From assembly GCF_001436755.1 (NCBI RefSeq), contig NZ_AYZD01000027.1:1-64000 (forward strand): 64,000 nucleotides of DNA, written 5' to 3'. Origin of the DNA: Liquorilactobacillus aquaticus DSM 21051 (GTDB taxonomy: Bacteria > Bacillota > Bacilli > Lactobacillales > Lactobacillaceae). Shown one piece after another: positions 44,675 to 54,465 of this stretch. Made by a program: the position numbers and the translations under genes. The notes under the pieces were generated by a model that did not search any database, had not been told where the DNA came from, and saw nothing but the letters and a program-made list of their open reading frames with translations. Position 1 is the first letter of the stretch. The number at the start of each line of letters is the position of its first letter.

Positions 44675-46603
44675 CTAGTTAGTACCTGGTTTTCCCTTTT
44701 TTTCGACTTTTTTACCAACTGTCATTTTGTCGTTGTATCCCCATACCCAAGTTAGTACGAAGGAAATGACTAAGGCCACTAGACTTGAGAGAAGAAATGC
44801 ATAAAAGCTGTTCAAATCTGATGGTGTTTTCGTATTGAAGAATGATGAAAAGCCAATCAGTGAGCCTGTAAAACCAAACATCGACCCATGCATCAATCCT
44901 GTAATAAAGCCTCCTGCAGCTGAACCAATCAATCCAGAAATGAAAACCTTCTTATAGCGCAAATTTACTCCGTAAATTGCTGGTTCTGTAACGCCGCAAA
45001 AAGCTGAAATTGCTGCTGCTATCCCGAGTTCTTTTATGTTGGCCTTCTTTGATTTGATTGCAACTGCTAGAACAGCTGCACCCTGGGAGACCATTGTAAC
45101 TGATATAATCGCATTCAAGGCACTTTCACCACTGCCAGCAATTTGTTGTGCAACCAATGGTACGACACCCCAATGTAATCCGAAAATAACCAATAATTGA
45201 TAGAAACCACCAATAATCAAGCCGCCTGACCAACCAGACACATGAACAAGCCAGTTAATAAAGTCGGCAATCCCATTAGCTGCGCCTTGGATAATCGGTC
45301 CGGTAACTACCAAGGTAATCGCTGAAACCACTAGTACTGTAATCAACGGATTGAAAATCATTTGTAGGTAACTTGGCAAATGATCCTTAAGCCATGTACC
45401 AAGTTTTTTAGCCATCCATGCTGCTAAAATCATCGGAAAAATTGAATAAGTATAGTTCAAAAACTGAAATTGAAAACCGCCGATTTCAAACATTTGTTTA
45501 AAAGATTGACCCCAAGTAACGATTTGAGGATATGCCAATACTCCACCGATTGTTGCAGCAACAATCGGGTCGCTGCCTAAACGTTTAGCTGCCGCAAAGC
45601 CTACTAAGATCGGTAGAAAATAAAAAGCGGAATCTGCCATTGAACTAACCGTCAAATACACTGTACTCTTCACATCTAGCAGGGAGCCAAGCTGTGGCAG
45701 CGTCAACAACGCTAAAATACCCTTAATAATACCTGAAGCTGCGATCACACCTATTACTGGACTCATTGCTCCAGTAATAAAACCTATAAGATTCCCAAAA
45801 GCACGACTAACAGGATTTCTGTCATCATTTTCCGGTGGTGCTGAATTTGCACCACCATCAAAATCATTCCCCAATTGTTTCATTACAGCATCATAAACTT
45901 GGGTAACTTCATTTCCGATGACAACTTGATATTGTCCACCAGCATGCATCACATCTATCACTCCGTCGGTCTCTTTTAAAACATCGTCATTAGCAGACCC
46001 CTCATTCTTAAGTGTGAATCGTAACCGTGTAATGCAATGAATCAAACTGTTAACATTTTCCTTGCCACCGACATTCGACAAAATCGTAGTTGCCAATTCA
46101 TCGTAATCTCTTTTTTTAGATCTTTTCTTACTTTGTTTTGCATATGCAGTTGCCACTACACTTCCAGCTTTGGCCGGTCCCTCTACGAGGTCCATCCCTT
46201 CTAATTTGTCTTTAGAATTGGTTATAACCACCATAACTGTCTTAGCTAAATTGTGAGCAGTTATAACTTCAAGATCCATTTTGGCCAGCATATCTCCGAC
46301 CTTGACTTTTTGACCATTCGAAACGGAGACAGTGAACCCTTCGCCTTTAAGACCAACTGTATCGATTCCCATATGAACAAGAATCTCTAAACCTTCCTCA
46401 GTCGTGATTCCAACTGCATGTTTGGTATCAGCAACCATCGAAATAACTCCGTTAACTGGTGCTACGATCTTGCCATTCTCAGGTTCTAATCCGAACCCTT
46501 CGCCCATCGTCCCACCTGAAAAAACAGGATCAGATGTTTTATTAAGAGCTAATACTTCACCATTTGCTGGTGATGATAATTGCATTTTTTTACTTTGAGC
46601 CAT
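44675..46603 (-). CDS. treP: Trehalose-type PTS EIIABC
   Basis: A 642-aa glucose-superfamily PTS permease, in the order EIIA-EIIB-EIIC. EIIA residues His62 and His77 (LVHMGIDTV) are present; EIIB Cys190 lies in SLIHCITRLRF. The EIIC membrane domain follows with AFCGVTEPAIYGVNLRYKK. It should import and phosphorylate trehalose to trehalose-6-phosphate; specificity is inferred mainly from the adjacent TreR and TreC. It is divergent from treR-treC, and GGAGGAGATTAAGAG precedes the start. A CcpA-like site and TreR-like palindromes lie in the shared region. Confidence 0.93.
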   Translation of the reverse strand: MAQSKKMQLSSPANGEVLALNKTSDPVFSGGTMGEGFGLEPENGKIVAPVNGVISMVADTKHAVGITTEEGLEILVHMGIDTVGLKGEGFTVSVSNGQKVKVGDMLAKMDLEVITAHNLAKTVMVVITNSKDKLEGMDLVEGPAKAGSVVATAYAKQSKKRSKKRDYDELATTILSNVGGKENVNSLIHCITRLRFTLKNEGSANDDVLKETDGVIDVMHAGGQYQVVIGNEVTQVYDAVMKQLGNDFDGGANSAPPENDDRNPVSRAFGNLIGFITGAMSPVIGVIAASGIIKGILALLTLPQLGSLLDVKSTVYLTVSSMADSAFYFLPILVGFAAAKRLGSDPIVAATIGGVLAYPQIVTWGQSFKQMFEIGGFQFQFLNYTYSIFPMILAAWMAKKLGTWLKDHLPSYLQMIFNPLITVLVVSAITLVVTGPIIQGAANGIADFINWLVHVSGWSGGLIIGGFYQLLVIFGLHWGVVPLVAQQIAGSGESALNAIISVTMVSQGAAVLAVAIKSKKANIKELGIAAAISAFCGVTEPAIYGVNLRYKKVFISGLIGSAAGGFITGLMHGSMFGFTGSLIGFSSFFNTKTPSDLNSFYAFLLSSLVALVISFVLTWVWGYNDKMTVGKKVEKKGKPGTN

Positions 46604-46620
46604 CTCTTAATCTCCTCCTC

Positions 46621-46634
46621 GTAAAACGCTTTCG
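46621..46634 (-). promoter_or_regulatory. cre-like site before treP
   Basis: CGAAAGCGTTTTAC on the minus strand matches the CcpA consensus TGWAAGCGNTWNCA at 11 of 14 positions. It is placed just upstream of the ribosome site, where bound CcpA could block elongation. Confidence 0.5.
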
Positions 46635-46660
46635 CAATACTCTACAGAAATATTACAACT

Positions 46661-46757
46661 TGTATAGTCATGTTGTCAAATGTTTAGTCATATCAACTAA
46701 GAAAGCTTTTAAAAAAACCAATTCTCACCATTAACTATTTTCTTGCTTGTCTAGACA
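46661..46757. promoter_or_regulatory. Pair of TreR-like operators in the treP/treR intergenic region
   Basis: TGTCTAGACA (46748-46757) is a perfect palindrome matching the GTMTAKAC core of HutC-type GntR regulators. TGTATAGTCA (46661-46670) is a one-mismatch version near treP. TreR is a HutC-type regulator encoded alongside, so these are likely its binding sites for both directions. Confidence 0.6.
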
Positions 46758-46811
46758 TAATGTGTTTAAATAAAAAATGTTAAAACTACAAAAAGAGAGC
46801 TGAACCACCTT

Positions 46812-47549
46812 ATGGCGAGAAATAAACCAACTAAAAATAAACAAAATAGTATTGCGCAAGATATTGCATTAAAAATACGGCACGAACAATATCGTCCAGG
46901 TACTTTTTTACCGAGCGAGCATCATCTGTGCGATCTGTATGGCAGCTCGCGTGAAACGATTCGCAAAGCCTTAGAACAGTTGACTGAACTGGGCCTAATT
47001 CAAAAGATGAGGGGAAAAGGATCACTCGTTCTAGATATCCAGCGTTTTTCATTCCCTGTATCTGGGATTACCAGTTTTCAGGAATTGAATAAAACACTAG
47101 GAATGCATGCAACAACAGAAGTTTTGCAGAAAAAAAATGATATGATTCCAGATACTCTAGCAAAAGGACGCGTAGACTCTGGCCGTACTGCTTTGCATAT
47201 TGAGCGACTGCGTAAAATTGATCAAGTTCCAATAGTTTTGGATGAAGATTATCTATTAAATCCACCCATTAGTGAAGTTTCTGATGCGGCAGCGGCTTCC
47301 TCACTTTATGCATACTTTGAAAAAGAGCTGGGCCTTGATATTTCATACGCAACTAAGGAAATCACAGTTGAAAAAGTTTCAGATCGAACTGCATCTTTAC
47401 TTGCCCTGGATGAGAACAAATTAGCTGTTGTTATTCGCAGTATGACTTATCTAGCTGATACAACACCATTCCAACTAACTGCTTCGTACCACAAACCTGA
47501 TCGTTTCAAATTCATTGATTTTGCTCGCCGCAGAAAGATTTCGTTTTAG
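46812..47549 (+). CDS. treR: Trehalose operon GntR-family repressor
   Basis: A 245-aa regulator. The N-terminal winged helix IAQDIALKIRHEQYRPGTFL and YGSSRETIRKALEQLTELGLI is GntR type. The C-terminal UTRA ligand domain (INVARDSGRTALHIERLRKI-like region to the end) makes it HutC subfamily; trehalose-6-phosphate is the usual effector. It leads treC by 57 bases. A weak ribosome site precedes the ATG. Confidence 0.92.
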   Translation: MARNKPTKNKQNSIAQDIALKIRHEQYRPGTFLPSEHHLCDLYGSSRETIRKALEQLTELGLIQKMRGKGSLVLDIQRFSFPVSGITSFQELNKTLGMHATTEVLQKKNDMIPDTLAKGRVDSGRTALHIERLRKIDQVPIVLDEDYLLNPPISEVSDAAAASSLYAYFEKELGLDISYATKEITVEKVSDRTASLLALDENKLAVVIRSMTYLADTTPFQLTASYHKPDRFKFIDFARRRKISF

Positions 47550-47606
47550 TAACTATTAAAAAATTGTAAAGCAATATTTTCCAGTCCCAGAATAGGAGGC
47601 ACATTT

Positions 47607-49277
47607 ATGATAAATCTTGGTAATAAAGTTATTTATCAAATCTATCCAAAATCATTCTACGATAGCAATAATGATGGTATCGGTGATTTACGCGGCATAA
47701 TCGACAAAATCGATTATATTTCAAAACTAAATATCGACATGATTTGGTTTAATCCCTTCTTTGTCTCACCGCAAAACGATAACGGTTATGATATTGCAGA
47801 TTATTACAATATCGATCCCAAATTTGGAACAATGTCCGACTTTGAAGACTTAGTTGCCGCCTTAAAAAAAATAGATGTTGGTGTAATGCTCGACATGGTA
47901 CTCAACCACTGCTCTACTGAACACGAATGGTTCCGAAGAGCACTGGCTGGAGAGAAAAAGTATCAAAAGTATTTTTATCTTCGACCTGCAAAAGAAGACG
48001 GCTCGCTGCCCACGAATTGGCAATCTAAATTTGGCGGCCCTGCTTGGGAAAAATTTGGTCAAACTGATCTTTATTACCTGCATCTGTATGACAAATCACA
48101 AGCTGATCTTGATTGGCATAATCCTGACGTTCGCAAGGAGGCAGCAGCTGTAGTTAATTTTTGGCGTAGTAAGGGAGTACAAGGTTTCCGTTTCGATGTC
48201 ATCAATGTTACTGGTAAAAGTGAACAAATGGTTGATTCTGTCGATCCAATCCAAGAAAAAGCCCTCTACACCGATACTCCTGTTGTTCATGAGTATTTAA
48301 AGGAGCTTAATCGTTCTAGTTTTGGAAAGGATCCTAACTCAATCACAGTCGGAGAAATGTCCTCCACTAGCATCGGTAACTGTATTGAATATTCACACCC
48401 TGAAAAAGACGAGCTCTCGATGGTCTTTACCTTTCATCATCTTAAGGTTGACTATAAAGATGGTGAAAAGTGGTCGAAAACTCCATTTGATTTTAAAAAA
48501 TTAAAACGCCTCTTTATTGACTGGCAAACTCAGATGGATCGTGGTGGTGGTTGGAATGCACTTTTTTGGAACAATCACGATCAACCATGGGCTCTCAATC
48601 GTTTTGGTGATCCCATAAAATACCGGGAAAAATCTGCCGAGCTTCTAGCAACTGCTATTCACTTAATGCGCGGAACACCTTATATTTATATGGGTGAAGA
48701 ACTCGGAATGATTGATCCAAATTATCAGTCGATCCATGATTACGTCGATATTGAAAGCTTGAACGCATATCGCGAACTTCTTGAAAAAGGAGTAAGCAGT
48801 CAAACTGCTTTTAAATTAGTTCAAACTAAGTCACGGGACAATTCACGCGTTCCAATGCATTGGGATAATACTCTTAATGCTGGGTTTTCGCAAAGCAGGC
48901 CGTGGCTGCGTCCGACAGGACAAGATATAATCAACGTCAAGGACGAGCTTGAGCATGGGGAAATTTTTAACTACTATCAAAAACTAATTTTGTTGCGTAA
49001 ATCTGAAAAGTTGATCTCTGAAGGACATTTCAGCAGTTTACTTGAGGACAATCCCCAAGTCTTCGCGTACGAGCGTTATCTCTTAGACGATCTTCAAGAA
49101 AAGCGAATGCTTGTTATAAATAATTTCTACGGTAAGCCAACAACTGTTACACTTCCAAAACAGTACCAAGATAAAGCTGTTAAAACATTAATTTCCAACT
49201 ACAATCTTGATATCACGAAACTTGATAAAGAAATAGTGCTGCGTCCTTATGAAGCTTTAGCGGTTAAGTTTAATTAG
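47607..49277 (+). CDS. treC: Trehalose-6-phosphate hydrolase
   Basis: A 556-aa GH13 enzyme that splits trehalose-6-phosphate into glucose and glucose-6-phosphate. Catalytic Asp197 (FRFDVIN), Glu250 (VGEMSST) and Asp325 (NNHDQPW) are visible. QADLDWHNP and NNHDQP are typical of TreC rather than oligo-1,6-glucosidases. AGGAGGCACATTT precedes the ATG. Co-transcribed with treR and facing away from treP. Confidence 0.94.
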   Translation: MINLGNKVIYQIYPKSFYDSNNDGIGDLRGIIDKIDYISKLNIDMIWFNPFFVSPQNDNGYDIADYYNIDPKFGTMSDFEDLVAALKKIDVGVMLDMVLNHCSTEHEWFRRALAGEKKYQKYFYLRPAKEDGSLPTNWQSKFGGPAWEKFGQTDLYYLHLYDKSQADLDWHNPDVRKEAAAVVNFWRSKGVQGFRFDVINVTGKSEQMVDSVDPIQEKALYTDTPVVHEYLKELNRSSFGKDPNSITVGEMSSTSIGNCIEYSHPEKDELSMVFTFHHLKVDYKDGEKWSKTPFDFKKLKRLFIDWQTQMDRGGGWNALFWNNHDQPWALNRFGDPIKYREKSAELLATAIHLMRGTPYIYMGEELGMIDPNYQSIHDYVDIESLNAYRELLEKGVSSQTAFKLVQTKSRDNSRVPMHWDNTLNAGFSQSRPWLRPTGQDIINVKDELEHGEIFNYYQKLILLRKSEKLISEGHFSSLLEDNPQVFAYERYLLDDLQEKRMLVINNFYGKPTTVTLPKQYQDKAVKTLISNYNLDITKLDKEIVLRPYEALAVKFN

Positions 49278-49371
49278 TTTCAAAGACATCGTTATCAAGC
49301 ACCAGCCAGTTTTAGAATCTTGACAGTCTTTCTTCATCTATATGAGGCCTCGAGTATTCTCTGAATTTAAT

Positions 49372-49416
49372 AAAGGGGCTAGGTCAAAATTCAACTTTTG
49401 GCCTGGCCCCTTTATT
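49372..49416. terminator. Bidirectional terminator after treC
   Basis: AAAGGGGCTAGGTCAAAA pairs with TTTTGGCCTGGCCCCTTT; A- and T-rich flanks on both sides. Another copy of the recurring GGCTGGGTCAAAA family. Confidence 0.85.
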
Positions 49417-49519
49417 AATGATTCCGTATAAACGTGTTCCATAAGTCCAAATTCTCCGTATAACTCCAATTTTATCGCCTTATGTCACACTCCCTAGTTC
49501 TTATTTTTTTGTTCCTAGA

Positions 49520-50176
49520 TCAGACTATGCTAAATTTCTTATTCTTCAACTCTATTATTTGATCACATAACGAGGCTACTTCGGGTTCGTGCGTTACCAA
49601 AATAACACATTTTTTTTGTTTATGTGCTAAATCTTTAAATAGATTTAAAACCTCACGCGTGTTTTGCTCATCTAAATTACCTGTCGGCTCATCTGCCACA
49701 ACCAATCTGGCGTCACAACACATGGTTCTTGCGATTGCAACTCTTTGCTGTTGACCTCCAGAAAGATGCGTTACTTTTTTCTTAGCCATTTCTTGATCGA
49801 TTCCAATATTTGAAAGCATCTTAAAAACATATTCTTTATCATTAGCGTGCTTGGCCTTAGTAATTGCCATTGCTGTCAACACATTCTCCAGCGCTGACAT
49901 GTAATTAAACAGATTATAAGATTGGAAAACCATTGAAACATTCTTATTTCGATAATTTGTCAATCCAATTTTAGAAAGAGGCACCCCTTGATATTCAATT
50001 GCTCCAGCGCTTGGTTTATCCAACCCAGCCAAAAGCGAAAGAAATGTTGTTTTACCTGAACCACTGCTGCCAATTATCGCGTATAATTTTCCTTCTGCAA
50101 ACTCCAAATTCGCATTGTTAAAAAGTTTATTTTCCTTATGATCATACCAATATTCAAGATTTTTTGTTGTAAGCAT
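49520..50176 (-). CDS. ABC transporter ATPase, MacB/LolD type
   Basis: A 218-aa ATPase. Walker A GSSGSGKTT, signature LSGGQQQRVAIAR, Walker B VVADEPTGNLD and H-loop VTHEPE place it in the MacB/LolD/BceA group. It energises the FtsX-type permease encoded 20 bases upstream in the same transcript. AAGGA lies nine bases before the ATG; a TTG nine bases upstream is less likely. Cargo unknown: peptide, lipid or antimicrobial defence are all possible. Confidence 0.9.
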   Translation of the reverse strand: MLTTKNLEYWYDHKENKLFNNANLEFAEGKLYAIIGSSGSGKTTFLSLLAGLDKPSAGAIEYQGVPLSKIGLTNYRNKNVSMVFQSYNLFNYMSALENVLTAMAITKAKHANDKEYVFKMLSNIGIDQEMAKKKVTHLSGGQQQRVAIARTMCCDARLVVADEPTGNLDEQNTREVLNLFKDLAHKQKKCVILVTHEPEVASLCDQIIELKNKKFSIV

Positions 50177-50196
50177 TTTTATCAATCCTTCCGCAA

Positions 50197-51654
50197 TTAA
50201 GATATCAATATTTTTTTAGGCTGCAACCTTAAGATCCCAATAGAACCAATCATTATTGCTAATAGGATAATGCCCAATCCAAATGCAGCTAATTGAATTA
50301 GAGATACTACACTAATGTTCGTTGAAAGATTTTTAAGCTGTTGAGTTGAGCTAGTACTTTGCGGTGAACTGCTGTTGCTTCCCCCTGGCGATTGCTGATT
50401 ATTTCCTCCAGGCTGTCCGCCATTATTCATCTGCCCTTGTCCATTACTGTTGTTACTTGTAGCTACACTGGTTGTCGATGTTTCTTGGCTAACGAGTTGT
50501 TTCCCAACCGCATCTCCAACAAACTTGCCTCCAAAACCAGCAATTGCAATTGAGACGACCATTATCATCGCCATTTCTACAAAAAATTGTGCAATTACTT
50601 TCCAACGTTTCTCACCCAGTGAAAGCAAAACACCGATTTCATAGCGTCGTTCACGAATCATCAAAATAACGATCAGTGTCAAAATGATTGTCCCTGCAAC
50701 ACTAACCAGCAATACAATTTTTCTCGCAAAAGATTTAACATTGTTAAGCGGCGTCAACAATGCTTGATATGTACTGTCATCCTTTGAAAGAGCAAGTTTA
50801 GAGGTATTGATTGATTTCTTGGCATCCTTGATAAAGGTTGATGCTTTTGCCGGATTGTTAATCGTATAAGCCACTGATTCGGCCGTAGCACTTGTCCCTT
50901 TGAGTGAATTGGCTAGTGTATATGAGCTGTAAATCGTATTTGCTGGATCACTTTGCCCCATCATTCCACTGCTCTGGCTTGTTGTTGAGCTTGTTTTGTA
51001 AATACCCACCACTTTTAGTTTATAAACCTTCTTGCTTGTACTTTTAATAGTGACAGTATCCCCTACAGAAATGCTGTTTTGTTTAGCTAAATCCTTCTCA
51101 ATCACAACATTTTTTGTTCCTGCATCTGAGGCCTTTATACCGCGTCCGCTTGTTATTTTACTTGTATCAGACGTGAACGAACTAACCTGATCAGTGGAAG
51201 AAACTCCAGAAATCGACAGATCTCCTTGGCTGCTTGAACTTGATCCCGATTTTCCACCCATAGGATTACTCATTTGGTTATTGCTCGAAGTTTCAATTGC
51301 ATCAAATGATTTTGCATTTGCCGTAGTTGAACTAGTTATATTGTAGTTTTTGACGTACTTAGACTTGCCTATCTTCTCAGCCGTTTTTATATTGACGCTT
51401 GCTAAGTTTAAAGTAGGAGTCTTACTCTTACTTTTCTGTTGCCGCATTTTTTTGAACGCATTATCCCGATTGGCAGATAATGTCACTGTTGCTCCTGAAC
51501 TTTTTTTTGCACTGTTTACCGCACTGGTTGCTGCGTTTTGAATAATAATTCCTGCTAAAACAAAAAGAAGTATTGCTGAAAGAACTAAGGTTAGAAGTAT
51601 TGTTCGCCCCATTTTTCCTTTGATATTTAAAAAAGCCCTGTTAAAAAAATTCAT
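50197..51654 (-). CDS. FtsX-like ABC permease with long low-complexity extracellular parts
   Basis: A 485-aa permease with one N-terminal helix (about 18-40), a large extracellular MacB-like domain (about 45-300) and three C-terminal helices with the RERRYEIGVLLSLGEKRWKV signature of FtsX permeases. Ser/Gly/Asn/Gln-rich runs interrupt the extracellular domain (KSGSSSSSQGD) and the loop between the second and last helices (NNGGQPGGNNQQSPGG). GGAGGCGTTCTA precedes the ATG. Partner of the downstream ATPase. Confidence 0.9.
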   Translation of the reverse strand: MNFFNRAFLNIKGKMGRTILLTLVLSAILLFVLAGIIIQNAATSAVNSAKKSSGATVTLSANRDNAFKKMRQQKSKSKTPTLNLASVNIKTAEKIGKSKYVKNYNITSSTTANAKSFDAIETSSNNQMSNPMGGKSGSSSSSQGDLSISGVSSTDQVSSFTSDTSKITSGRGIKASDAGTKNVVIEKDLAKQNSISVGDTVTIKSTSKKVYKLKVVGIYKTSSTTSQSSGMMGQSDPANTIYSSYTLANSLKGTSATAESVAYTINNPAKASTFIKDAKKSINTSKLALSKDDSTYQALLTPLNNVKSFARKIVLLVSVAGTIILTLIVILMIRERRYEIGVLLSLGEKRWKVIAQFFVEMAMIMVVSIAIAGFGGKFVGDAVGKQLVSQETSTTSVATSNNSNGQGQMNNGGQPGGNNQQSPGGSNSSSPQSTSSTQQLKNLSTNISVVSLIQLAAFGLGIILLAIMIGSIGILRLQPKKILIS

Positions 51655-51890
51655 TAGAACGCCTCCAATTTCTAAAAATGCTGCTTTTTAGTTTATTACT
51701 TGCGTAATGGAGGTAATTTTAACTGTAATATTTTAAGACATCAATAATACTTAAGAGAGCTTAGAGAAAAAAGCGTCAATTTAATAAATAAACAATATAC
51801 TAAATCATTTTATTAGACTTTAATTAAGTAATTGTCAGTTTTGCTTTTTAGATTAGCGTTCACTGTAACTTATCTTTATTAACCATACCT

Positions 51891-51925
51891 AAAAACCCCG
51901 CTTTCTATCATAAGAAATAGCGGGG
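51891..51925 (-). terminator. Terminator after the GT-C glycosyltransferase gene
   Basis: CCCCGCTATTTCT pairs with AGAAAGCGGGG with one mismatch, followed by TTTTT on the minus strand. Confidence 0.85.
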
Positions 51926-51974
51926 AGTAATATATTCAAGCTGTTTACATGTCGATTATGCTTTTTTAATCTGT

Positions 51975-53180
51975 TTATCTTTGAACTTTACTTTCATAAT
52001 TTTCGTTTTCTAGTTTACCATCTGCGCCCAATTCAACTGCTTTTTTTACCAAATTATATGTGAAAAACAGGTACGTTGCTAAGTAACAGACACTAATCTC
52101 AAAAGGATTTATATTACTTCCAAACATCATTGGACTGTATTCTAGCATGCTGGTACCAACAGAAATTGCAGCGAATAAAACAAACTTTTTATTCTTAAAA
52201 ACTGAAATAACCAAGAAGATATCCAACATATATGCATATCGATCGTGCATACTAGGCAAAAACATCACACATGTCCAAACCGTCCAAACTAAAATAGTCA
52301 AGAACAATTCGTCATTGCCTAAATCAATTCTTTTGCCCATTAACCAAACAAGTCCTATGCCCAAAATAAAAATAGTCAACATTGAGGCAAAGCCCTTCAA
52401 AAGATCATACCTATTTCCCCCCATCATCGCCCATAAATTCATAAAATTCATCTGCATGTTATGATATGTATTCGTTTGGGAAGTATAAATTTCAAAGGGT
52501 GCTGTAAAAGTACGCCCAAAAATAAAACCTGGGATACACATTACATACATCACAAATGGTATTATTAGGAAATTAAATATACTGTAGTTTTTCTTTATTA
52601 AATAGACGTATATATAAAATGGCACTATAAATATTGTTTGCAGTTTAAATGAAAAAGCCAAGCCTAAGAAAATAAAACTGGCAACAACTTTGTTTTTATG
52701 TAGAAAAAGCACCGCTAAGACTGCAAATGTTACGAATATCGAATCACATTGTCCCCAAAAAGATGAATTCCATATCACAGTTGGAAGCATCAATACTGCG
52801 GAATACGTAAAAGTAAATAATTTTAAAGACCTTTTTTGTTTTATCTCGAGTACCAGCAACCCACTTGAAATTGCCAAAGCAAAATCAAAGAAAATAGAAA
52901 TCCATTTATACATATAAAGCGGTTTGAATGGTAAATAAGTCATAAACGCAATTATTGTCTGATAGGGAATATTGTAATCGCCAACTTGTTTTCCCAGCGA
53001 AAGCAGGCCTTCCTGTTTAATTTCTCTAAACCATGGCAGCAGAAACCATGACGCATCTCCTGAAACAAAGTTAATGCCAGATAGTCTAATTATTATGGCT
53101 AATACAGTTACGACTACTCCTAACAAGAAAATCTTTTTACTATCTATAAATCTAATTATTTTTTTCTCAATGTTTGTCAT
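51975..53180 (-). CDS. GT-C fold membrane glycosyltransferase, Gpi18-like mannosyltransferase type
   Basis: A 401-aa polytopic protein with about ten membrane helices. An early acidic pair in FVSGDASWFLLPWF, the WNSSFWGQCDSIF motif and the late MHDRYAYMLD motif fit GT-C glycosyltransferases of the Gpi18/ArnT kind, which use lipid-linked sugar donors. It probably decorates a cell-envelope glycan or protein; acceptor unknown. AGGGGTAGAC precedes the ATG. Single-gene unit. Confidence 0.7.
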   Translation of the reverse strand: MTNIEKKIIRFIDSKKIFLLGVVVTVLAIIIRLSGINFVSGDASWFLLPWFREIKQEGLLSLGKQVGDYNIPYQTIIAFMTYLPFKPLYMYKWISIFFDFALAISSGLLVLEIKQKRSLKLFTFTYSAVLMLPTVIWNSSFWGQCDSIFVTFAVLAVLFLHKNKVVASFIFLGLAFSFKLQTIFIVPFYIYVYLIKKNYSIFNFLIIPFVMYVMCIPGFIFGRTFTAPFEIYTSQTNTYHNMQMNFMNLWAMMGGNRYDLLKGFASMLTIFILGIGLVWLMGKRIDLGNDELFLTILVWTVWTCVMFLPSMHDRYAYMLDIFLVISVFKNKKFVLFAAISVGTSMLEYSPMMFGSNINPFEISVCYLATYLFFTYNLVKKAVELGADGKLENENYESKVQR

Positions 53181-53343
53181 GTCTACCCCTAATTATTTTC
53201 AATATTTCTTTCAAACATGTTAAAATCTTGTATCTGTCAAAAACGAAAAAATAACACCAACACTCTATCCCCTAATTTCTTTTGAATATTCCTCCCTTCA
53301 AAATCATTATCAGAAATCTTCCTAAAAAAATAATTATATCACT

Positions 53344-53451
53344 TACAAAGCGTGTTGCTCACCTGCTTGATCAATAACCTCAATCAGAGCAGCTAATTTG
53401 TTCCGCGAGCCACTGTGATCCTTCTTCAAGAAATGGTAAACTTGGGAGTTT
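53344..53451 (-). pseudogene. Unidentified decayed reading frame
   Basis: In the otherwise empty 53181-53712 stretch a 35-codon minus-strand frame, preceded by a stop and without a start, reads protein-like (SRNKLAALIEVIDQAGEQ) and ends in TAA. It looks like the C-terminal end of a lost gene. I cannot name the family. It may be chance. Confidence 0.25.
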
Positions 53452-53712
53452 CATTCGTACCTAAAGCTTTCTAAAAAGCCCTCATTCATACTAACTATTG
53501 TACTTTGCAAATAATGATTTTCATGAATAATCACTTTAAATTATCCCTAAAAATATTATTACAGTATTCTTTCTCCAAATCAACCTCCAAAAATCATAGT
53601 CATATCTTATGTTAGTTTATATAAACCTACCCATTCCGCTTTCATAGCACTCCTGTGCCTGTTAGTCTTTTAATCCTAAACTGTTCAAAGTTTGGAGTTG
53701 CACATATCAAAA

Positions 53713-53757
53713 AGCACCTTCAAAAACTAAGCTTAAGCTTCTAATCTTGAAAGATGC
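53713..53757 (-). terminator. Terminator after the EAL gene
   Basis: AAGGCATCTTTCAA pairs imperfectly with TTGAAGGTGCTT, followed by TTT on the minus strand. It begins about 35 bases after the EAL stop. Confidence 0.55.
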
Positions 53758-53790
53758 CTTGGCATATCATATTTTCAATTACGCACATTA

Positions 53791-54465
53791 TTATTTTGGA
53801 TTGCAGGATTTTTCAAAAAGATGAGGTTTTTCATAATAAAATCCTTGTCGCAAAGGAATATCAAGCGCATTCAAAAATTCATCGTCAGCAGCGGTCTCTA
53901 CACCCTCAACAATTAACCGCAATCCGAATTTTTGTGCTATTCTGCGCCAAAAAATCAGCTTTTCTGGAATTTCTAACGCGCGTTTTTCACTTCGCAAATT
54001 TTGCATTGGAAACTTCACTTCTGCCGCGAAGGGCAAAAGCCATTTTATTTTATCATATGTATTTTCTTTCGTACTAACATCATCAATACTCAATTCTATA
54101 CCGCTTTTAAGATAACATTCCAAAAATTTTTTAACTTGAGATTTCCTAACAACCGTTTTCCCACACTCTTCGGTAAGCTCAACAACTAACGTGATCGGAT
54201 AGATTTGTTTCTGTGTTTCAATTAATTTTTTTGCCATAATTTCATTAACAAATTGGCTTTTGTTAAGATTAAACGATAGTGAGTCAACTTTGAACATTAA
54301 TTCAGTCCCTATCTCTTTCAACAAATTTATTTGATCAGAAATTGGAATAGAGGCAAAGTCTTGAGGTACTTGCCAGCCTTTGGCATATTTACGAATCAAC
54401 ATTTCATAACCAATTAAAGCACCTGTAAACACATTTATCTGTGGTTGAACATAAAAACGATACAT
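53791..54465 (-). CDS. EAL domain protein (c-di-GMP phosphodiesterase-like)
   Basis: A 224-aa free-standing EAL domain. Metal and catalytic positions appear to be kept: Glu21 (EML in place of EAL), Asn66, Glu96, Asp128-Asp129, Lys151, Glu187 and Gln207. Loop 6, usually DDFGTG, reads DDVSTK, and the KxD motif reads KFP, so activity is uncertain. It may hydrolyse c-di-GMP or only bind it. No GGDEF gene lies in the window. The frame extends 17 codons further; GAGGAGGTCTGCACA sets the ATG at 54465. Confidence 0.85.
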   Translation of the reverse strand: MYRFYVQPQINVFTGALIGYEMLIRKYAKGWQVPQDFASIPISDQINLLKEIGTELMFKVDSLSFNLNKSQFVNEIMAKKLIETQKQIYPITLVVELTEECGKTVVRKSQVKKFLECYLKSGIELSIDDVSTKENTYDKIKWLLPFAAEVKFPMQNLRSEKRALEIPEKLIFWRRIAQKFGLRLIVEGVETAADDEFLNALDIPLRQGFYYEKPHLFEKSCNPK

